Assembly: GCF_030403745.1 (NCBI RefSeq)
Contig: NZ_JAQMWP010000031.1
Span: forward strand, 1 to 64,000
Source: Streptomyces sp. S.PB5
GTDB taxonomy: Bacteria > Actinomycetota > Actinomycetes > Streptomycetales > Streptomycetaceae
Direction: 5' to 3'
Length of the DNA stretch: 64,000 nucleotides
The notes under the pieces are model-generated. The model did no database searches, was not told the DNA's origin, and saw only the letters and a program-made list of their open reading frames with translations. Both the position numbers and the translations under genes were made by a program. Positions 62,413 to 64,000 of this stretch are shown here, in pieces. The first letter of the stretch is position 1, and every line of letters starts with the position of its first letter.

Positions 62413-63156
62413 TCAGGCGGAGTGGCGCTCGGCGGCCTGCGCGGTCCGCCGGTAGGCGTCGGCGATGTCCCGGCGGGCCAGTTCCACCGCGTGTTCCAGG
62501 CTCATGCGCGCGGGCAGGCCGAAGATGTCCACGATGGTGGCCAGGCGGTGTTCAAGGCTGCCGCCGACGACGTGGTACGGAATGCGCAGCTCATCGAGTG
62601 TGCCGCGCAGCAACTCGTCGGACATGCCCCTAAAACGCTCGGAGACCGGGCGGTGCCCGTCGGCGACCAGGTCGAACTCCACGGGCAGATGGATGAAGAC
62701 GTCGTAGGCGCGGCGCGCGTGATCCTTCAGTACCGCTCCCATGGCGTCGATCACCTCCTCGTAGAAGTCCGGCGCCGACCCGCCGGCCTCGTAGCCGTCG
62801 GTGGGATGGATACCGGCTCGCACGCGCACCTTGCCGTACACCCACTCGTGCAGGGAGGAGCCGTCGGAGACGAAGCCGTCGGGCAGGTGTGACTCGTGCA
62901 CAGCCCGCTCGGTGAACCGGTGGACGCCCAGCTGGATCAGTTCGGCGGCCGTGCACTCCTCCAGGCGTTTGCCCGGCAGGACGTCGGCCAGGATCTCGCG
63001 CATGGTCCGGGCATGGGTGCGCGGTACTCCCGTGAGGTGGGCGAGGGCGATGGTCGTCGTGGTCTTGCCCGTGCTGTACGTACCGGAGATGGCCAGGCGC
63101 CGCATGGACGTGCGGTTCCGTTCCGCGCGCGCGGGCGTGGGGACTGTGGTCGTCAT
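62413..63156 (-). CDS. P-loop ATPase, NadR/AAA_28-like
   Basis: The 247-residue protein has the P-loop Gly-Thr-Tyr-Ser-Thr-Gly-Lys-Thr-Thr at about 25-33, a Ser-Asp-Gly-Ser-Ser segment, and Asp-Val-Phe-Ile-His-Leu-Pro in the Walker-B/lid region. It resembles the C-terminal kinase domain of NadR and dNMP-kinase-like proteins and may phosphorylate a small molecule. Its ATG overlaps the AvrD stop by four bases, so the two are made together. Confidence 0.82.
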   Translation of the reverse strand: MTTTVPTPARAERNRTSMRRLAISGTYSTGKTTTTIALAHLTGVPRTHARTMREILADVLPGKRLEECTAAELIQLGVHRFTERAVHESHLPDGFVSDGSSLHEWVYGKVRVRAGIHPTDGYEAGGSAPDFYEEVIDAMGAVLKDHARRAYDVFIHLPVEFDLVADGHRPVSERFRGMSDELLRGTLDELRIPYHVVGGSLEHRLATIVDIFGLPARMSLEHAVELARRDIADAYRRTAQAAERHSA

Positions 63157-64000
63157 CGCGGTCCTTGGTCGGGTAGTCGGTGTGCCACGGAGAACCCTCC
63201 GGTGATGCCGTGGAAGGCGTAGCCGAAATCGCAGACCCGCCAGGTGTCGTCGGCGATGATCAGCAGGCGGCTGTCCTCGATGCGCACATGCGCGGAGAAC
63301 GGGTGCTCCAGCGTCCTCAGCGGCATACGGGTGGACAGGGCCGCCTTGCGCAGCCAGAGCGTGTCGCTGTCACCGCGGTCGATGCCGTCGATTTCGTACA
63401 GCAGGACCTGGGCGAGCTGGCCCGTCACGGTGATCGCGTCGATCATGGAGGCGCTGGGCAGATAGGCGGACTCCAGTCCGGTGGGCCGCAGGTGGCTCTC
63501 GCCGGGCGCGGGCGTGATGTGGACGGTGGCGTCCACGCGTCCGGCGTCCCGGTCGACGATGAGGTGGGTGACCTGCTGGTCGCGGTGGCGGAAGAGGTCG
63601 GCGAAGTACCGCCGGTGCGGCTCGCCCAGAACGTCCTCGGCGCTTCGGTGACGGGCTCCGGCACGGCCGGGCCGGTATCCGCCCGCCGCCTCGTGCTGGA
63701 TGTCGCACCGGACCTCCATCGAGCCGATGCGGGTGTGCAGGGAGGAGGCCAGCAGGCCGTCGGCGACGTGCGTCGACTCGGCGGGGCGGACGACGCCGTG
63801 CACCGGGATGTGGTCGAGGTCCTCCTGTGGATGGACGCCGGCCCGCAGGTGCACCGCGCGCAGCCACATGCGTGAGCGGGCACCTGCGTCGAGGCCGTAG
63901 GCCTGGCCCAGCAGGATCTCGGCGAGCTGCGCGACCAGGGCCAGACTGTCGATGCTGCTGAGGTGAGGGACGAGTTGACCGGTGCCCTTCGCGGACCAGT
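63153..64000 (-). CDS. AvrD-family protein, N-terminus outside the window
   Basis: At least 282 residues are present and the frame runs open to the right edge, so the true start lies beyond 64000. The sequence matches AvrD, with Leu-Ser-Ser-Ile-Asp-Ser-Leu-Ala-Leu near the edge, Met-Trp-Leu-Arg-Ala-Val-His-Leu-Arg-Ala-Gly-Val-His-Pro-Gln-Glu-Asp-Leu-Asp, and Val-Leu-Leu-Tyr-Glu-Ile-Asp-Gly-Ile-Asp. In Pseudomonas AvrD makes syringolides from sugar and acyl precursors; its role in Streptomyces is unknown. The gene overlaps the P-loop gene by four bases. Confidence 0.82.
   Translation of the reverse strand, partial: WSAKGTGQLVPHLSSIDSLALVAQLAEILLGQAYGLDAGARSRMWLRAVHLRAGVHPQEDLDHIPVHGVVRPAESTHVADGLLASSLHTRIGSMEVRCDIQHEAAGGYRPGRAGARHRSAEDVLGEPHRRYFADLFRHRDQQVTHLIVDRDAGRVDATVHITPAPGESHLRPTGLESAYLPSASMIDAITVTGQLAQVLLYEIDGIDRGDSDTLWLRKAALSTRMPLRTLEHPFSAHVRIEDSRLLIIADDTWRVCDFGYAFHGITGGFSVAHRLPDQGPR

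Noticed and set aside
1..64000. tRNA, rRNA, CRISPR, insertion sequence, phage, PKS or NRPS genes
   Set aside because: No cloverleaf-like sequence, repeat-spacer array, transposase, integrase or modular synthase was seen on reading both strands. A covariance-model search could still find small RNAs.

Overview
The window reads as a piece of Streptomyces (or very close actinomycete) chromosome. The DNA is uniformly very GC-rich, codon third positions are almost all G or C, several starts are GTG, TTA codons are very rare, and the families present (large LAL regulators, MmyB-like regulators, GAF-ANTAR proteins, CBM13 and CBM2 secreted enzymes, AvrD proteins) are typical of that genus. It looks like accessory, arm-type DNA: small catabolic and regulatory clusters, many paralogues, and a zone of decaying genes. 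I found no tRNA, rRNA, transposase, phage gene, CRISPR array, PKS or NRPS.

Layout. 1-2.6 kb: the end of a secreted glycosidase with a ricin-type lectin domain, a secreted CE1-type esterase with a cellulose-binding domain (TTA at codon 8), and a cupin. 2.8-13.4 kb: two large LAL ATPase/LuxR regulators, then a head-to-tail minus-strand run of four alpha/beta hydrolases, a cupin and an SDR with overlapping or nearly touching genes. 13.8-14.7 kb: a quinone oxidoreductase. 14.8-21.6 kb: a sugar-uptake system (binding lipoprotein and two permeases) divergent from a LacI regulator and an intracellular GH3 glycosidase, with a perfect 14-bp palindrome between them. 21.7-25.5 kb: two divergent SDR/MmyB-like regulator pairs. 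25.7-31.2 kb: a benzoylformate (mandelate-type) catabolic cluster of LysR, benzoylformate decarboxylase (with a TTA codon), aldehyde dehydrogenase and aromatic-acid transporter, closed by a strong terminator. 31.4-34.4 kb: a third SDR/MmyB pair with a tautomerase.

34.6-42.5 kb: a Tat-exported GH16 enzyme; a zinc locus (Zur, small conserved protein, decayed CobW GTPase) with a likely Zur box; a secreted His-rich LVIVD/PA-domain protein; a cytidylyltransferase; a glyoxalase-like protein; and an intact XRE-cupin regulator flanked by two decayed genes (methyltransferase and FAD reductase). 42.5-48.6 kb: a DHA2 efflux pump, an amidohydrolase, a short repeat family, an Atu4866-domain protein, one intact MmyB-like regulator and one that has lost its DNA-binding helices. 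48.9-56.1 kb: a GAF-ANTAR regulator, small VOC and F420-type proteins, a four-gene ABC transporter/two-component operon, a Fic/Doc-type toxin-antitoxin pair with a degenerate Fic motif, and an MmcQ/YjbR protein. 56.3-64 kb: a methyltransferase, a third LAL regulator divergent from an AraC regulator, and a minus-strand group of AvrD (cut by the window edge), a P-loop kinase-like protein and an Old Yellow Enzyme.

The region is dominated by one-component regulators paired with short oxidoreductase or hydrolase operons. Nothing is clearly a large new defence or biosynthetic system. The most unusual items are the AvrD/P-loop/OYE group, the LAL-associated hydrolase operon, the degenerate Fic toxin, and the three-gene XRE-cupin locus in which only the regulator survives.
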